This document shows, in pieces, positions 45,620-56,101 of a stretch of 64,000 nt of DNA. Source of the stretch: Deinococcus humi (lineage in GTDB: Bacteria; Deinococcota; Deinococci; Deinococcales; Deinococcaceae). Numbering within the stretch: position 1 is the first letter of the stretch; each line of letters begins with the position of its first letter. The position numbers and the translations under genes are program-made. Location: contig NZ_JACHFL010000004.1 in the NCBI RefSeq assembly GCF_014201875.1, forward strand, positions 124,001-188,000, given 5' to 3'. The notes beneath the pieces are model-generated. The model saw nothing but the letters and a program-made list of their open reading frames with translations. It made no database searches and was not told the DNA's origin.

Positions 45620-48531
45620 GCGCCCGCCCCGGCAGACACCATGTCCGCAGCCTGGGCCAGCACACTGCCGATCCGGCGCAGTAGCAGGGCCTCGTTGACC
45701 GGCTTGGTGAAGTAGTCGTTTGCGCCCAGCTGCAGCGCCAGCCGCTGGTGCTTTTCTCCGGCGCGGGTGGTCATGATCATCAACGGGATCCGGGCCGTGG
45801 AGGGCCGGGCGCGCACGGCGGACAACAGCTCGTAACCGTTCAGGCGGGGCATTTCCAGGTCACTGACCACCGCGCCGAAGTCGGCGTCGAGCTGCAGCAG
45901 GTCCAGTGCTTCCTGACCGTCGTTGGCTGTGACCACCGTGTAGCCGCCGCTCTCCAGCATCCGGCCCACCAGACGGCGCACGCTCAGCGAGTCGTCCACC
46001 AGCAGGATGCGGGTGCGGCGCGCTGCTGCGCCCGACGCGTTGACCGGCTTCAGGTACTCCTGCGGGCGACGGGCCAGGCGGGCCAGGCCTGAAGGATCGA
46101 GCAGCGGGAAGGCATTGCCCGCAGCCGACAGTGCCGTGCCGGACAGGTATTCCAGCCCGCTGAGCAGCCCGCCCAGCGGCGTCACGCTGACCTCCTCGAT
46201 CTGCCCGAAGTCGTCGACGCGGGCGGCCAGTTCCCCAGTGGGCATGGCAAGCACCACCAGCCGGAACGTCGAATCCTGCTCGCCGCCTTGCGGCTGGCCC
46301 CAGATGTCACGCAGATCGATGATCGGCACCTGGCGCCCCTCGAAGGTCAGTTCCGGGCCGGCTTCACCGTGCAGGATTTCGCCAGCCCGCACTTCACGCA
46401 GCGCCCGCACCGTGCCCACCGCGAAGCCTAGCTCGTACCCGGCTACCTGTACCGGCAGTACGTCGATCACCCGGCGGGTCACAGGCAGGCGCAGCGTGAA
46501 GGTGGTGCCCACGCCGCGGCGGGTGTGAATCAGCAGTTCCCCGCCCAGCTGACGGGCAACGGTGGCCACCACGTCCATCCCCACGCCACGCCCGGCCACC
46601 GTGCTGACGGCGGCGGCGGTGGAGAGCCCCGGCAGCAGAATCAGCCGCGCCCGGTCCTCATCCGACATCCGGTCCAACTCCTGCACCGAGCGCAGGCCCT
46701 TTTCCAGCGCGCGGTTGCCGATGGTCTCCAGGTCCAGCCCGCCACCGTCGTCCTCCACGCTGACTTCCAGGAAGTTCTGACGCTCGGCGGCGCGCAGCCA
46801 GACCCGGCCGCGTGCCGATTTGCCGGCGGCGACACGGTCTGAGGTGCTGCCGATGCCGTGGTGCAGGGCATTGGTCATCAGATGCATCAGGGGATCGATC
46901 AGGCGTTGCAGCACCGCGCTGTCCACGCGCACGTCCTCGCCCTCGCCGATGAATTCGAAGCGGTCCTCGTGATCGCGTGCCCAGCGCCGCAGCCGGAAGG
47001 CGGCCTGTGAGAAGGGCACCCGGCTGGTCTGGGTCAGGTCCAGTCGCAGGCGGCGCAGGAGCTTGCCCAGCAGTTCGTTATCGCCCTGCAGGCCGGTCAC
47101 GTTGTCCGACAGGCGGCGGCGGACCTCGGCGAAGTCGGCGCTCAGCTCGGTAATCGAGCGGGCCAGGATGTTCAGGTCGTTGTAGGTGTCGAATTCCAGC
47201 TCGTCAAACTGCTGGGTCAGGTTGGCCCCGTCCATGCCGCTCTCGCCCGTGGGGGAAGCGCGGTCCGGCGCGGCGCGCACCATGTCGGGGTTCAGGTGAC
47301 GTTCCTCGAAATCGCGCACGGTTCGCTGGAAGCGGGCCTGCGAGTCCTGCATGGCGCTCTGCAGGTCGTCGAGACGCGCCAGCGTCTGTCCCTGTCTCGA
47401 GCGCACCGTCACCAGCTCACCCATCTGCTCCAGCAGCGATTCGATCTGCCGGGCCGGGACGCGAATCGAGGCCGCTTCCTGGGTGGTCACCGGCGTGACC
47501 TGTGGCGCGGGTATGGGGGTGGCCGGGACGGGAACGGGAACCGCAGGACTGACGAACTCGTGGCCTCCGGCCAGCGCCGCCATCCGGGCGCTGAGGACGC
47601 CCAGCTGCTGGCCCAGGCCACCTGCGCCGCCGCTGCTCCCTTCCGCCACGTCCAAGATGTGGTCCATGCCGCCCAGGGCCGCCTCCAGCACATCACGCGT
47701 GCCGGCGTCCAGGCGCAGAACGCCGTCGCGCACACCACCGAGCAGGTCTTCCAGGCCGTGCGCGAAATCGCCCAGCCCTGGCAGGCCCACCATGTACGAG
47801 CTGCCCTTGACGGTGTGAGCGGCGCGGAACATCACGTCCAGGTCGGGGCCGCCGTCAGCGGACGCACCTTCGAGCTGCGCGCGCAGGCTGCCCAGGTGTT
47901 CGCGCACTTCCGGGGCGAAGTAGGACCAGACCTCGGCGTTTTCACGGTGGAACTGACGCAGTTCAGCTTCCAACTCGGATGGCTGGTCCGCGTCGCCGTC
48001 CACCGGGGCAGCCTCGTCCTCGACAGGCAGACGGCGGTGGTCCTCAGGGGGCCGGGGCTTGAAGGCCTGCGGGTGGCTGCGCAGCAGCGCCTGCAACTCC
48101 GCCGCTCCGCCGCCCCGTGCGAAGGCCAGTCCCAGGTCACTCTCGCGTTCGCCGCGCAGGATGCGCTCGAGCCCCGAGTGCAGGGTCGCGTGAGAGTGGC
48201 CCAGCAGGTCCAGGTAAGCCACGCGGGCCTCGCCGGACAGCAGCGGCCTGGAATCCAGCATCCGCTCCAGCAGGGCCGCCATCTTGGACAGCTGCGAGAA
48301 GCCGTACAGGCCCGCACTGCCCCGCAACCGGTGGGCCAGGATGCCCAGGCCGGCCAGCCGTGCGCCGTCCTCTGGTCCCGCCGTGGCCAGGCCCAGTTCG
48401 GTCAGCCCGGCCTGCATGCTGCCCAGCACTTCTCCGGCCTCCTGCAAGAAACCGCTCAGCAGATCGCTGTTCTCGTTGCGCTGTTCACTGGTGTTCATGG
48501 CCGCGTTCCCGGCTGCAGTGTTCTCTGGCAT
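45616..48531 (-). CDS. Hybrid CheA-type histidine kinase (Hpt-Hpt-kinase-CheW-REC)
   Basis: 971 residues. Two phosphotransfer domains: histidine 67 in AHRLRGSAGLYGF and another in RAAHTVKGSSYMVG near residue 240. Then a dimerisation helix, a CheA ATPase (N-box HLMTNALHHGIG, DDGGGLD, GRGVGMDVV), a CheW-like domain (TRRVIDVLPVQVAGYEL) and a C-terminal receiver (ILLVDDSLSVRRLVG, VVSDLEMPRLNG, FTKPV). This layout resembles ChpA/PilL kinases of pilus-type chemosensory systems. ATG 48531 is chosen with GGGGGAG 9 bases upstream; a TTG two codons earlier is also possible. It overlaps the next gene by four bases. Confidence 0.92.
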   Translation of the reverse strand: MPENTAAGNAAMNTSEQRNENSDLLSGFLQEAGEVLGSMQAGLTELGLATAGPEDGARLAGLGILAHRLRGSAGLYGFSQLSKMAALLERMLDSRPLLSGEARVAYLDLLGHSHATLHSGLERILRGERESDLGLAFARGGGAAELQALLRSHPQAFKPRPPEDHRRLPVEDEAAPVDGDADQPSELEAELRQFHRENAEVWSYFAPEVREHLGSLRAQLEGASADGGPDLDVMFRAAHTVKGSSYMVGLPGLGDFAHGLEDLLGGVRDGVLRLDAGTRDVLEAALGGMDHILDVAEGSSGGAGGLGQQLGVLSARMAALAGGHEFVSPAVPVPVPATPIPAPQVTPVTTQEAASIRVPARQIESLLEQMGELVTVRSRQGQTLARLDDLQSAMQDSQARFQRTVRDFEERHLNPDMVRAAPDRASPTGESGMDGANLTQQFDELEFDTYNDLNILARSITELSADFAEVRRRLSDNVTGLQGDNELLGKLLRRLRLDLTQTSRVPFSQAAFRLRRWARDHEDRFEFIGEGEDVRVDSAVLQRLIDPLMHLMTNALHHGIGSTSDRVAAGKSARGRVWLRAAERQNFLEVSVEDDGGGLDLETIGNRALEKGLRSVQELDRMSDEDRARLILLPGLSTAAAVSTVAGRGVGMDVVATVARQLGGELLIHTRRGVGTTFTLRLPVTRRVIDVLPVQVAGYELGFAVGTVRALREVRAGEILHGEAGPELTFEGRQVPIIDLRDIWGQPQGGEQDSTFRLVVLAMPTGELAARVDDFGQIEEVSVTPLGGLLSGLEYLSGTALSAAGNAFPLLDPSGLARLARRPQEYLKPVNASGAAARRTRILLVDDSLSVRRLVGRMLESGGYTVVTANDGQEALDLLQLDADFGAVVSDLEMPRLNGYELLSAVRARPSTARIPLMIMTTRAGEKHQRLALQLGANDYFTKPVNEALLLRRIGSVLAQAADMVSAGAGA

Positions 48532-48562
48532 CTTCAACTCCCCCTTGACCTTCCAGCAATCC

Positions 48563-50824
48563 TTACGACGGCAGCCGGAAGCGGGTCAGGCTGGCGTTGA
48601 GGTTCTGGGCCAGCGTCTGAAGCTGTTCGGCAGCGGCGCGGCCCTGGTTCACCGAGTCCTGTGATTCACGGGCCACGGCCGCGATCTGCTCCACCGCGCT
48701 GCCCATGTCCTCAATGCCCTGCACCTGTGCCTGCTGCGACGCGGCAATAGTCTCGGCGAGCTGCGCGGACTGCTGCGTCAGCGAACCGATCTCGCGCAGG
48801 CGTTCCCCGGCGGTTCCGGCCACGCGGTAGCCCTGTTCCACTTCGCGGGTTCCGTCTTCCACGCTCACGATCACGTCCTGAATCTCGGCCTGCACGTTCT
48901 TAATCAGCGTGGCGATGCGCGCCGTGGCTTGTCCGGAGGTGTCGGCCAGCTTGCGCACCTCGTCTGCCACGATGCTGAAGCGTCCGCCGGCTTCCCCGGC
49001 GCCTGCCGCCTCGATGCTGGCGTTCAGTGCCAGCAGGTTGGTCTGCCGGGCGATCTGCGAGATGGTGTCGACGATTTCCTGAATTTCCAGCGAGCGGTCG
49101 CCCAGGCCCTTGATGCGCTTGGCGACGCCCTGCACCTCGCGGCGGATGTTCTGCATGCCGTCCAGCGTGCCGGTCACGGCCTCCTGACCCTGCTGCGAGG
49201 CCAGCAGTGCTGCGCGCGCGGTCTCGGCGGAGTTCTGAGCCTGCTGCGCCACCTCGCGGATGGCTGCCGTGACGCTCTGCACCTGCGCGGCCACACGGGC
49301 GGCCTCGGCGGCGGTGAGCTGCGTACCCTGACCGATCTGTTCGGTGGTCGCCAGCAGGGCCTGCGATCCGCCCGTGACCGATGTGGAGGCGCGCTGCACG
49401 CCTCCCAGCACGTCCGCCAGCTCGGCGGTCATCAGGTTGATCGAGTCCACCACGTTCCCCAGCACGTCCTCGGTCACCGTGCCGCGCCGGGTCAGGTCAC
49501 CGTCGGCGATGTCCATGGTCACGTCCAAGAATTCACCGATGTTGCTCTGCAGACGCGAGGCCTCCAGGCGTTCAAGCTCGGTTTTTTCCTGGTTGCTCTG
49601 CAGCTGCGCCGACGCTTCGTTGAACGCCCCGGCCACCAGCCCCAGCTCGTCCTGGGTATTGACCTGGACGGTCTGGCCAAATTCCCCCTGCGCCAGCGAA
49701 CGCGCCGAGCGTGCCAGTTGGGTCAGCGGCGTGATGATGGCGCGGCTCACCGCAAGCAGCAGCAGCGCGGCCAGCACGGTCAGCAGGGCCACCCCCAGCA
49801 GCTCCAGCAGCTGGGCATTGCGCTGAGCCGCGAGCCGGTCGCCCAGCAGTCGGTTGATTTCCTGGCTGCCTAGGGTAATGGCAGCGGCAGTCTGTTCGGT
49901 GGCGCTCTGCAGGCTCTTGAGGCTGGCGCGCTGCCCGACGTTACGCAGCAGATCCGCGTTGGCTGCGGTGGCGATGGCCTGGCGCATCGGCTCCAGGTTG
50001 CGGATGGCCGCGCCCAGCGTGGGGGTCAGGCTCTCGTCCTGGGCCTCGGCGCGCTTGATCGAGCTGAACGCCTCGTCGAGGGCCACTCCGGCGCGCACGG
50101 CCAGGTCGCGGTACTGGGGCGCGATGATGTCCACCAGATCGGGCTGATCCTTGACCTGTTCCAGCGAGGTGGCCAGTGCGGTCAGTGCGGCCAGCCGCGC
50201 GCGCACCTCGGGCAAGCGGATCAGGGCTGCCTGAATGGCGTATGACGAGGTGGCTGTGGAGTCGAGGCGCAGATTGGACTCCTGAAGCAAGTTGCTCAGG
50301 CTGGGGAGCACCTGGTCATCGTAGAACTGCTTGTAGTTGGACGCCAGCAGCAGCCCAGCGGGCCCGAGATCGCTGGCCTGCAGTTGCTTCCACTGCTTGG
50401 TCATCTCGGCCACGGAGGCCTGAGTCGTGTTCAGCTTCGCGGCGCCCGTGCCCTGCGCCAGGGCCGCCAGCGCCTTCGTGGCTGCCTTCTGCGCGCTCGC
50501 TGCAGCGGCAGTGTCACCCTTGATCCGGGCGTCGACAAGGCTGGCCAGCCCCGTCTGAAAACGCTGATATTCGGCGATCTGGCTCGTGCCCGCCTGTTCC
50601 CGCTGAATGAAGTTGATGTCCTGTTCCCGGCCGCTGACCGCCAGGAACAGCAGCGCCGTAATGGGCAGAGCGAAGATGCCGGCGGTGAGGGCCAGCTTCT
50701 GGCCCACGCCGATGCGGCCCAGCAGGCTGCTGGAATTCGGGCGGGGGGCAGCAGCCGATTTGCGGCGCGTCGGCTTTGACTGGACGGTGTTCAGGAAGGG
50801 ATCGAGACGGGCATTCTGGGACAT
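48563..50824 (-). CDS. Methyl-accepting chemotaxis protein (PilJ-like)
   Basis: 753 residues. A cytoplasmic head of ~35 residues, helix 1 ([20 protein letters not shown], about 45-64), a long outside sensor region, helix 2 ([18 protein letters not shown], about 350), a HAMP segment, a second HAMP-like segment ([17 protein letters not shown]) and a signalling hairpin ([20 protein letters not shown]) between coiled-coil arms. The sensor class resembles PilJ. GGAGCC precedes ATG 50824. It is a close paralogue of the next gene upstream (50901-53159). Confidence 0.92.
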   Translation of the reverse strand: MSQNARLDPFLNTVQSKPTRRKSAAAPRPNSSSLLGRIGVGQKLALTAGIFALPITALLFLAVSGREQDINFIQREQAGTSQIAEYQRFQTGLASLVDARIKGDTAAAASAQKAATKALAALAQGTGAAKLNTTQASVAEMTKQWKQLQASDLGPAGLLLASNYKQFYDDQVLPSLSNLLQESNLRLDSTATSSYAIQAALIRLPEVRARLAALTALATSLEQVKDQPDLVDIIAPQYRDLAVRAGVALDEAFSSIKRAEAQDESLTPTLGAAIRNLEPMRQAIATAANADLLRNVGQRASLKSLQSATEQTAAAITLGSQEINRLLGDRLAAQRNAQLLELLGVALLTVLAALLLLAVSRAIITPLTQLARSARSLAQGEFGQTVQVNTQDELGLVAGAFNEASAQLQSNQEKTELERLEASRLQSNIGEFLDVTMDIADGDLTRRGTVTEDVLGNVVDSINLMTAELADVLGGVQRASTSVTGGSQALLATTEQIGQGTQLTAAEAARVAAQVQSVTAAIREVAQQAQNSAETARAALLASQQGQEAVTGTLDGMQNIRREVQGVAKRIKGLGDRSLEIQEIVDTISQIARQTNLLALNASIEAAGAGEAGGRFSIVADEVRKLADTSGQATARIATLIKNVQAEIQDVIVSVEDGTREVEQGYRVAGTAGERLREIGSLTQQSAQLAETIAASQQAQVQGIEDMGSAVEQIAAVARESQDSVNQGRAAAEQLQTLAQNLNASLTRFRLPS

Positions 50825-50900
50825 GGGGTGGCTCCTTTGCCTGGACGAGTTGAAAGGCGGATCGGTGCTGGAGGATTCGGGACGGAACTGGAAAGTAGGC

Positions 50901-53159
50901 TCAGCCGGGCAGACGGAACCGCGCCAGGCTGCCGCTCAGGCGCTGGGCGAGTTGCTGCAGTTGCTCGGCCACCTCGCGGCCCGTTTCGGCAGATCGCTGC
51001 GATTCCTTGGCCACTTCGGCGATTTGGGTCACCGCGCCGCTCATGCCTTGCACTTCCCGCATCTGCTCACGCGCGGCGTCCGAGATGTTGCTGGCGAAGT
51101 GTGCGGTGACTCCGGCCAGTTCGGCAATCTCACGCAGGGCCTCACCGGCCTGTCCGGCCACGGCGTAGCCCTGCTCAACCTGCGCGCTGTTGACCCGCAT
51201 GTTCTGCGCCACGCCCTGCACGTCGCCCTGGACCTTGGCGATCAGGTCCGCGATACGCGCGGTGGCGTCGGTAGACAGATCCGCCAGTTCACGAATTTCT
51301 TCGGCCACCACGGCGAACCGTTTGCCGGCCTCGCCCGCGCCCGCCGCCTCGATAGAGGCGTGCAAGGACAGCAGGTTGACCTGTGACGCGATGTGGCCGA
51401 TCGAGTCCACGATTTCCCCGATCTGCTCCGAGCGCTGGGTCAGCGACTGCACCCGTTCGGCGACGTCCTGGGAGGACTCACGGATAGCTTCCATGCCTTT
51501 CAGGGTGCTGCTCACGGCCTGCTGCCCCGTTTCGGAAGCGCTCAGGGCACGCTGCGCCGAATCGGCGGAGGCTTGCGCAATGGCCGACATCTGCCGGATG
51601 GCCGCCGTCATCTCCTGCGCCTGCCGGGTCACGCGTCCGGTTTCCAGGGTGGTCACCAGGGTTCCCTGCCGGATCTGCTCGGTGGACTCCAGCATGGACT
51701 TCGAGCTGCCCGTCACCGACGTAGACGCGCGCTGCACGTCGCTCAACACGGCGGCCAGTTCCTCGGTCATCAAGTTGATCGAGTCGACCACGTTCCCCAG
51801 CACGTCCTCACTCACCCGGCCGCGCGCCGTCAGATCACCTTCGGCAATCTGCATGGTCACGTCCAGGAACTCGCCGACGTTGGCCTGGAGGTGCTGGGCA
51901 GCCTGACGCTCGGCCTCGGTCTGTTCCTGGTTGACCCTCAGTTTGGCCGTCGCCGCGTTGAAGGCCAGACCCACCACGCCCAGCTCGTCGCGGGTCGTGA
52001 CCGGCACCGACACGCTCAGGTCGCCCTGTTCCAGCGCGCGGGCCGACTGGGCCAGGCGGGTCAGCGGGCGCGTAATGGCGCGGGCCACCGCCAGCAGCAG
52101 CAGTCCGGCCAGCACCGTGAGCAGCGCCACCGACAGCAGTTCCACGAACATGCCGCGACGCTCTGCGCTCAAGCGCGCCGCCAGCAGCCGCTTGACCTCG
52201 GTGTTGCCCACGCCGACGGCGGCTGAAATTTTGAGGGCCGCGCTCCGGAGGGTGCTGGAGTCCAGCCGTTCTGAGGCGAGAGTGATGTTGTCGCGCCCGG
52301 CCCCGTTGCTCAGCGTCTGGCGCACCTCGTCAAGGCCGGCCATCGCCTTGCCGAGGCTTTCCTTCAGGCTGGGGTCCTGTGCCTCGGCACGGGCCACAGC
52401 GCTGAATGCCGCGTCCAGGGCCACGCCAGCGCGGATCGCCTCGTCACGGTACTGGGGAAGCAACAGGTTGAACAGCGCGGGCATGTTCTGGATCTCGTTG
52501 ATGGACTGGGCCAGCAGGGCAAGGGTGAACAGCCGTGCCTGCACTTCCGGCAAGTGCACCAGCGCACCCTGAATCGCGAAATATGACGAGGCCGTGGGGT
52601 CGAGGAGCAGGTTCGATTCCGTGAGCAGCGTTTCCAGCCCAGGCAGCATGGATTCACTGTTGAAGGTGTTGAACATCGAGACCGCAAAGGTACCCTGCGG
52701 TCCAGCCCCGGCTTCTTCCAGCAGCTTCCATTGCTGGATCACACCTTCAAATGTGGTTGAACTGATCTCTAGGCCACGCGCGGCCATGCCGCTCTGCAGG
52801 GTCTCCAGCGCCTGGTCGGCCGCCGTGCCTGCCGCCGCCATCTTGAGCTGATCGCCGGCTATCTTGGCCCCGATAAAGTCGGCCACCGAGGTCTGCAGCT
52901 TGCCGTAGGCCTCGATCTGCTGTGTGCCGCTCAGCTCGCGCTGCACGAAATTAATGTCCTGCTGCCTGCCGCTGGCGGTCAGGTACAGCAACACGGTGAT
53001 CGGCAGCGCGAACAGACCCGCCGTGAGGGCCAGTTTCTGACCCACGCCGATCTGGCCCAGCAGGGTGCTGCGGGCAGTCTTGGAGGCGCGTTGCGGTTTG
53101 GATGGACTGCGGAGGCCCTTGGTGATCAGGCTGGGGTCCAGGCGGGCGTTTTGCGACAT
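50901..53159 (-). CDS. Methyl-accepting chemotaxis protein (PilJ-like), paralogue
   Basis: 752 residues, almost the same length and layout as its downstream neighbour: helix 1 ([20 protein letters not shown]), sensor region, helix 2 ([22 protein letters not shown]), HAMP ([12 protein letters not shown]), second HAMP-like part ([17 protein letters not shown]) and signalling hairpin ([20 protein letters not shown]). The hairpin core is less canonical than the other copy (HASIE for NASIE, VNLLSLH). Similarity is high in the cytoplasmic half and weaker in the sensor, as expected after tandem duplication. AAGGAG precedes the start. Confidence 0.92.
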   Translation of the reverse strand: MSQNARLDPSLITKGLRSPSKPQRASKTARSTLLGQIGVGQKLALTAGLFALPITVLLYLTASGRQQDINFVQRELSGTQQIEAYGKLQTSVADFIGAKIAGDQLKMAAAGTAADQALETLQSGMAARGLEISSTTFEGVIQQWKLLEEAGAGPQGTFAVSMFNTFNSESMLPGLETLLTESNLLLDPTASSYFAIQGALVHLPEVQARLFTLALLAQSINEIQNMPALFNLLLPQYRDEAIRAGVALDAAFSAVARAEAQDPSLKESLGKAMAGLDEVRQTLSNGAGRDNITLASERLDSSTLRSAALKISAAVGVGNTEVKRLLAARLSAERRGMFVELLSVALLTVLAGLLLLAVARAITRPLTRLAQSARALEQGDLSVSVPVTTRDELGVVGLAFNAATAKLRVNQEQTEAERQAAQHLQANVGEFLDVTMQIAEGDLTARGRVSEDVLGNVVDSINLMTEELAAVLSDVQRASTSVTGSSKSMLESTEQIRQGTLVTTLETGRVTRQAQEMTAAIRQMSAIAQASADSAQRALSASETGQQAVSSTLKGMEAIRESSQDVAERVQSLTQRSEQIGEIVDSIGHIASQVNLLSLHASIEAAGAGEAGKRFAVVAEEIRELADLSTDATARIADLIAKVQGDVQGVAQNMRVNSAQVEQGYAVAGQAGEALREIAELAGVTAHFASNISDAAREQMREVQGMSGAVTQIAEVAKESQRSAETGREVAEQLQQLAQRLSGSLARFRLPG

Positions 53160-53249
53160 GAGAGAACTCCTTGAGCGGGGATGGGGCTGGACTTTTCGCG
53201 TGGGCGACGCGCAACAGACACGTCACGGGCGCGGAAGTGATTCTTGGAT

Positions 53250-53678
53250 TTAGACCGACTGAAGGCGTCCGCCAACCGCCAGACTCAGGGCCGCCAGCCC
53301 CAGCAGCGACGCCGGGTGGTCTCCAAACTGCCCGTCTTGCAGCAGCGCCTGTCCCTCCTGGACCTCCGCATTCACGTTGCCGATCACGTCGTCAATGGGC
53401 AGCAGCAGGGTCTCCCCTGCCGCCTCGCACAGCAGCCCCAGCTGACTGCCGTCTGCCTGGGGCGTGGGTGCCTCCACCCCCAGCAGCGCGGACAGGTTGA
53501 CCACCGGAATGGCGCGGCCCTGGGCCGGGGCCAGGCCCAGCAGACTGCCGCCAGTGGCAGGAAGCGGCGCAATGGTGCCGATTGGCACCACCTGACTCAC
53601 CAGGCGGGTGGGCAGGGCCAGCGTTCGCGGGCCGCTGCGGAACAGCAGATAGGGTTGCAAGGACAGAGGCTGCGACAT
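53250..53678 (-). CDS. CheW-like adaptor protein
   Basis: 142 residues. A CheW fold: PYLLFRSGPRTLALPTRLVSQVVPIGTIAPLP, then LLGLAPAQGRAIPVVNLSALLG and LGLLCEAAGETLLLPIDDVIG. It should join receptors to the CheA-like kinase, as PilI does. I chose ATG 53678, which lies five bases after the stop of the response regulator; a longer in-frame start lies inside that gene. Confidence 0.85.
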   Translation of the reverse strand: MSQPLSLQPYLLFRSGPRTLALPTRLVSQVVPIGTIAPLPATGGSLLGLAPAQGRAIPVVNLSALLGVEAPTPQADGSQLGLLCEAAGETLLLPIDDVIGNVNAEVQEGQALLQDGQFGDHPASLLGLAALSLAVGGRLQSV

Positions 53679-53683
53679 AAGGG

Positions 53684-54043
53684 TCAGACGTGCCGGGCGA
53701 TCAGGCTCAGGAGCTGATCGGGGGTGTAAGGCTTGATCAGGTAGTCCACCGCTCCCTGTCGCAGGCCCCATTTCACGTCGGTCTCCGCACCCTTGCTGCT
53801 CACGAAGATCACCTTCATGCCCTCGGCGGCAGGCAGACGCTTCAGGGCGCGCAGGGTCTCGTAGCCGTTACGCTCGGGCATCACCACGTCCAGCAGCGCC
53901 AGCTGGGGCCGCTCGGCCTCGACCGCAGCCTCGGCCGCCTTGGAATCGGTTAGGGTCACGCAGCTGTGGATGGTGCCCTTCAGGGCGTCGGTCATGAAGC
54001 GGATATCGGAGGGGGAGTCGTCGACGATCAGAATTTTTGCCAT
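53684..54043 (-). CDS. Single-domain response regulator (CheY/PilH-like)
   Basis: 119 residues forming one receiver domain: ILIVDDSPSDIRFM, LALLDVVMPERNGYETL with the phospho-aspartate, FVSSKGAETD and YLIKPYTPDQL. All five key residues are present. It opens the chemosensory operon (receiver, CheW, two receptors, CheA, DUF4388 protein, receiver-roadblock). GAGGAAGGT stands before the ATG. In twitching systems PilG/PilH-like proteins act on the pilus motors. Confidence 0.9.
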   Translation of the reverse strand: MAKILIVDDSPSDIRFMTDALKGTIHSCVTLTDSKAAEAAVEAERPQLALLDVVMPERNGYETLRALKRLPAAEGMKVIFVSSKGAETDVKWGLRQGAVDYLIKPYTPDQLLSLIARHV

Positions 54044-54353
54044 GTGGTTACCTTCCTCTGGGTGCTGGTTTGTGCGGTCTGCGTGGGTGATCCCGATAAG
54101 GGGTCGATGAAGAGTGAACGATCAGAGAGGACCAAACCATTTGTGTTCCCACTGCACGTTTTGCCCATTGCTGGCAACGATATGCAGGGGCCCGACACAG
54201 AATTCTTACAGCGAGATGAGTTTGGAAACGCCGCCGATGACGAGATGACTTAGCTCACATCAGATGGGCGTTCGTTGCCGATATTCAGTTTTGTGGGGCG
54301 GTTATGCACTGGAAGATGCCGTGTCAGGTTTAAATCTCCCCAGACGTTCACAA
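54044..54353. other. Divergent intergenic region between the chemosensory and acyl-CoA operons
   Basis: About 310 bases with no gene seen. It should hold the promoter of the minus-strand chemosensory operon, but I find no well-spaced box pair. The plus-strand promoter follows at 54354. Confidence 0.35.
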
Positions 54354-54383
54354 TTGACGCACACGTAAATTCCGGCCTATGCT
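54354..54383 (+). promoter_or_regulatory. Promoter of the acyl-CoA/SDR operon
   Basis: TTGACG (54354-54359), 18 bases, TATGCT (54378-54383). The first gene starts 55 bases further on behind a GGAGG site. Confidence 0.6.
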
Positions 54384-54438
54384 GGGATCTGTCCGCTCCG
54401 TCCAACCTGTCGCAATCCCCCATCCCCGGAGGTTAAAA

Positions 54439-55215
54439 GTGGCCCTGAAAGACCTGTTCGACCTGAGTGGCAAGACTGCCCTGATTACCGGAGGCTCGCG
54501 CGGCCTGGGCCTGCAGATCGCCGAAGCATTGGGCGAGTACGGGGCCACGGTGGTGCTGACCGCCCGCAAGCAACACGAGCTTGACGAGGCCAGCGCCCAT
54601 CTAAAAAGCATGGGCATCACGGCCCACGTTTACGCCAATGATCTGGGCGATTTCGCCAGTATCGACCCCACCGTCGAGAAAATCGTGGCCGAGGTGGGCA
54701 AGATTGACATCCTGGTGAACAATGCCGGGGCCACCTGGGGTGCGCCCACCGCCGAACACCCGCTGGACGCGTGGCTGAAGGTGATGAACGTCAACCTCAA
54801 CGGCACCTTCCTGATCACCCAGAGTGTCCTGAACCGCTGCATGCTGCCGAACGGGGGCGGGCGCATTGTCAACGTGGCCAGCGTCGCCGGGCTGCAGGGC
54901 AATGATCCGCGCATGGCCGCCACGCTGGCGTACAACACCTCCAAAGGCGGGCTGGTGAACTTCACCCGCGCGCTGGCCGCCGAGATGGCCGACAAGGGCG
55001 TAACCGTCAACAGCATCTGCCCCGGCTACTTTCCCACCAAGATGACCCGGGGTACGCTGGCCTACGGCGAACAGGCCATCCTGGAGTCCACCCCCATGCA
55101 CCGGCTGGGCGGCGATCAGGATCTCAAGGGCCTCGCCCTGCTGCTCTCCAGCGATGCCAGCGCCTTCATGACCGGCCAGAACATCGCGGTGGACGGTGGG
55201 GCCTGTATCGTATGA
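54439..55215 (+). CDS. Short-chain dehydrogenase/reductase (SDR)
   Basis: 258 residues. A classical SDR: cofactor loop TGGSRGLG (17-24), VNNAGATWG, catalytic tyrosine 165 and lysine 169 in YNTSK, and an end (MTGQNIAVDGGACIV) typical of the gluconate-5-dehydrogenase/FabG group. Start GTG 54439 with GGAGG 6 bases before it; an upstream in-frame ATG at 54379 overlaps the -10 box. It overlaps the next gene (ATGA). In this operon it may oxidise or reduce a hydroxyacyl-CoA. Confidence 0.9.
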   Translation: MALKDLFDLSGKTALITGGSRGLGLQIAEALGEYGATVVLTARKQHELDEASAHLKSMGITAHVYANDLGDFASIDPTVEKIVAEVGKIDILVNNAGATWGAPTAEHPLDAWLKVMNVNLNGTFLITQSVLNRCMLPNGGGRIVNVASVAGLQGNDPRMAATLAYNTSKGGLVNFTRALAAEMADKGVTVNSICPGYFPTKMTRGTLAYGEQAILESTPMHRLGGDQDLKGLALLLSSDASAFMTGQNIAVDGGACIV

Positions 55216-55652
55216 CGGAGGCAGAACGCGGCCTGGACAGCCCCGAGGCCAGGATGCTCATTGCACGCGGGCTGGAGGGCAGCGCCTACACCCGCCAGAT
55301 GGGCACGCGCCTGAGGCACTTCGAGGCGGGCCGGGTGGAGATCGAAATCGATCTGCGCCCCGAACTGACCCAGCACCACGGTCAGGCGCACGGCGCGGTG
55401 CTGGGCTATCTGGCCGACACCGTCAGCGCCTGGGCAGCGGCCAGTGTGGCCGGCGACGTGGTGACGGCGGAGTACAAGATCAACTTTTTGGCGGCGGCGC
55501 GCGGCGACGTCCTGTGGGCCAGGGGCGAGGTTCTGAAGGCGGGCAAGCGGCAGGTGATCGTGCGGGCCGACGTCTATGCCCATTCGCAGGGCATGGAGAC
55601 CCACGTCGCCACCGCCCTTGCCACCGTCGCGCCCGTGGGCCGGGAGGCTTGA
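55212..55652 (+). CDS. PaaI family hotdog thioesterase
   Basis: 146 residues. The single hotdog fold shows LTQHHGQAHGAVLGYLADT (HGxxHG with the following aspartate) and VTAEYKINFLAAARG, both typical of PaaI/YbgC-type acyl-CoA thioesterases. It probably releases CoA from hydroxyacyl or dead-end acyl-CoA esters. Overlaps the SDR before (ATGA) and the MaoC gene after (TGATG). Confidence 0.88.
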   Translation: MTEAERGLDSPEARMLIARGLEGSAYTRQMGTRLRHFEAGRVEIEIDLRPELTQHHGQAHGAVLGYLADTVSAWAAASVAGDVVTAEYKINFLAAARGDVLWARGEVLKAGKRQVIVRADVYAHSQGMETHVATALATVAPVGREA

Positions 55653-56101
55653 TGCGCCCCGAAGAACTCAGTTCAAGAATCGGGCAGGAGGTGGCCCTCT
55701 CGGAATGGGTGGTGGTAGATCAGGCACGCATCGACGCCTTTGCAGACGCCACCGGGGACCACCAGTTCATCCACGTCGACCCGCAGCAGGCCGCCGCCGG
55801 GCCATTTGGCACCACCATTGCCCACGGCTTCCTGACGCTGTCGCTGCTGGCCGGGGAGTTCATGAGCCGCGGCGGCGCTGTCGACATTGAGGGCGTGCAG
55901 ATGACGGTCAACTACGGCCTGAACCGCGTGCGCTTCGTCTCACCCGTGAAAGCTGGTAGCCGTCTGCGCAACCGCGCCGTGCTGCAGTCCGCCGATCACG
56001 GTGCGGGCTTCATACAGATCACGGTGTTGAACACGATTGAAATTGAGGGCGAGCAGCGGCCAGCGGCGACAGCGGAGAGTGTCTTCCGGGTTTATTTGTG
56101 A
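55652..56101 (+). CDS. MaoC family dehydratase ((R)-specific enoyl-CoA hydratase-like)
   Basis: 149 residues. The hydratase 2 signature DATGDHQFIHVDPQQAAAGPFGTTIAHGFLT-type region (residues 32-62, aspartate 36 and histidine 41) is complete. The enzyme adds water to trans-2-enoyl-CoA to give a (R)-3-hydroxyacyl-CoA, or the reverse. The ATG shares its first base with the stop of the previous gene. It ends with the GTGA overlap that starts the next gene. Confidence 0.9.
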   Translation: MRPEELSSRIGQEVALSEWVVVDQARIDAFADATGDHQFIHVDPQQAAAGPFGTTIAHGFLTLSLLAGEFMSRGGAVDIEGVQMTVNYGLNRVRFVSPVKAGSRLRNRAVLQSADHGAGFIQITVLNTIEIEGEQRPAATAESVFRVYL

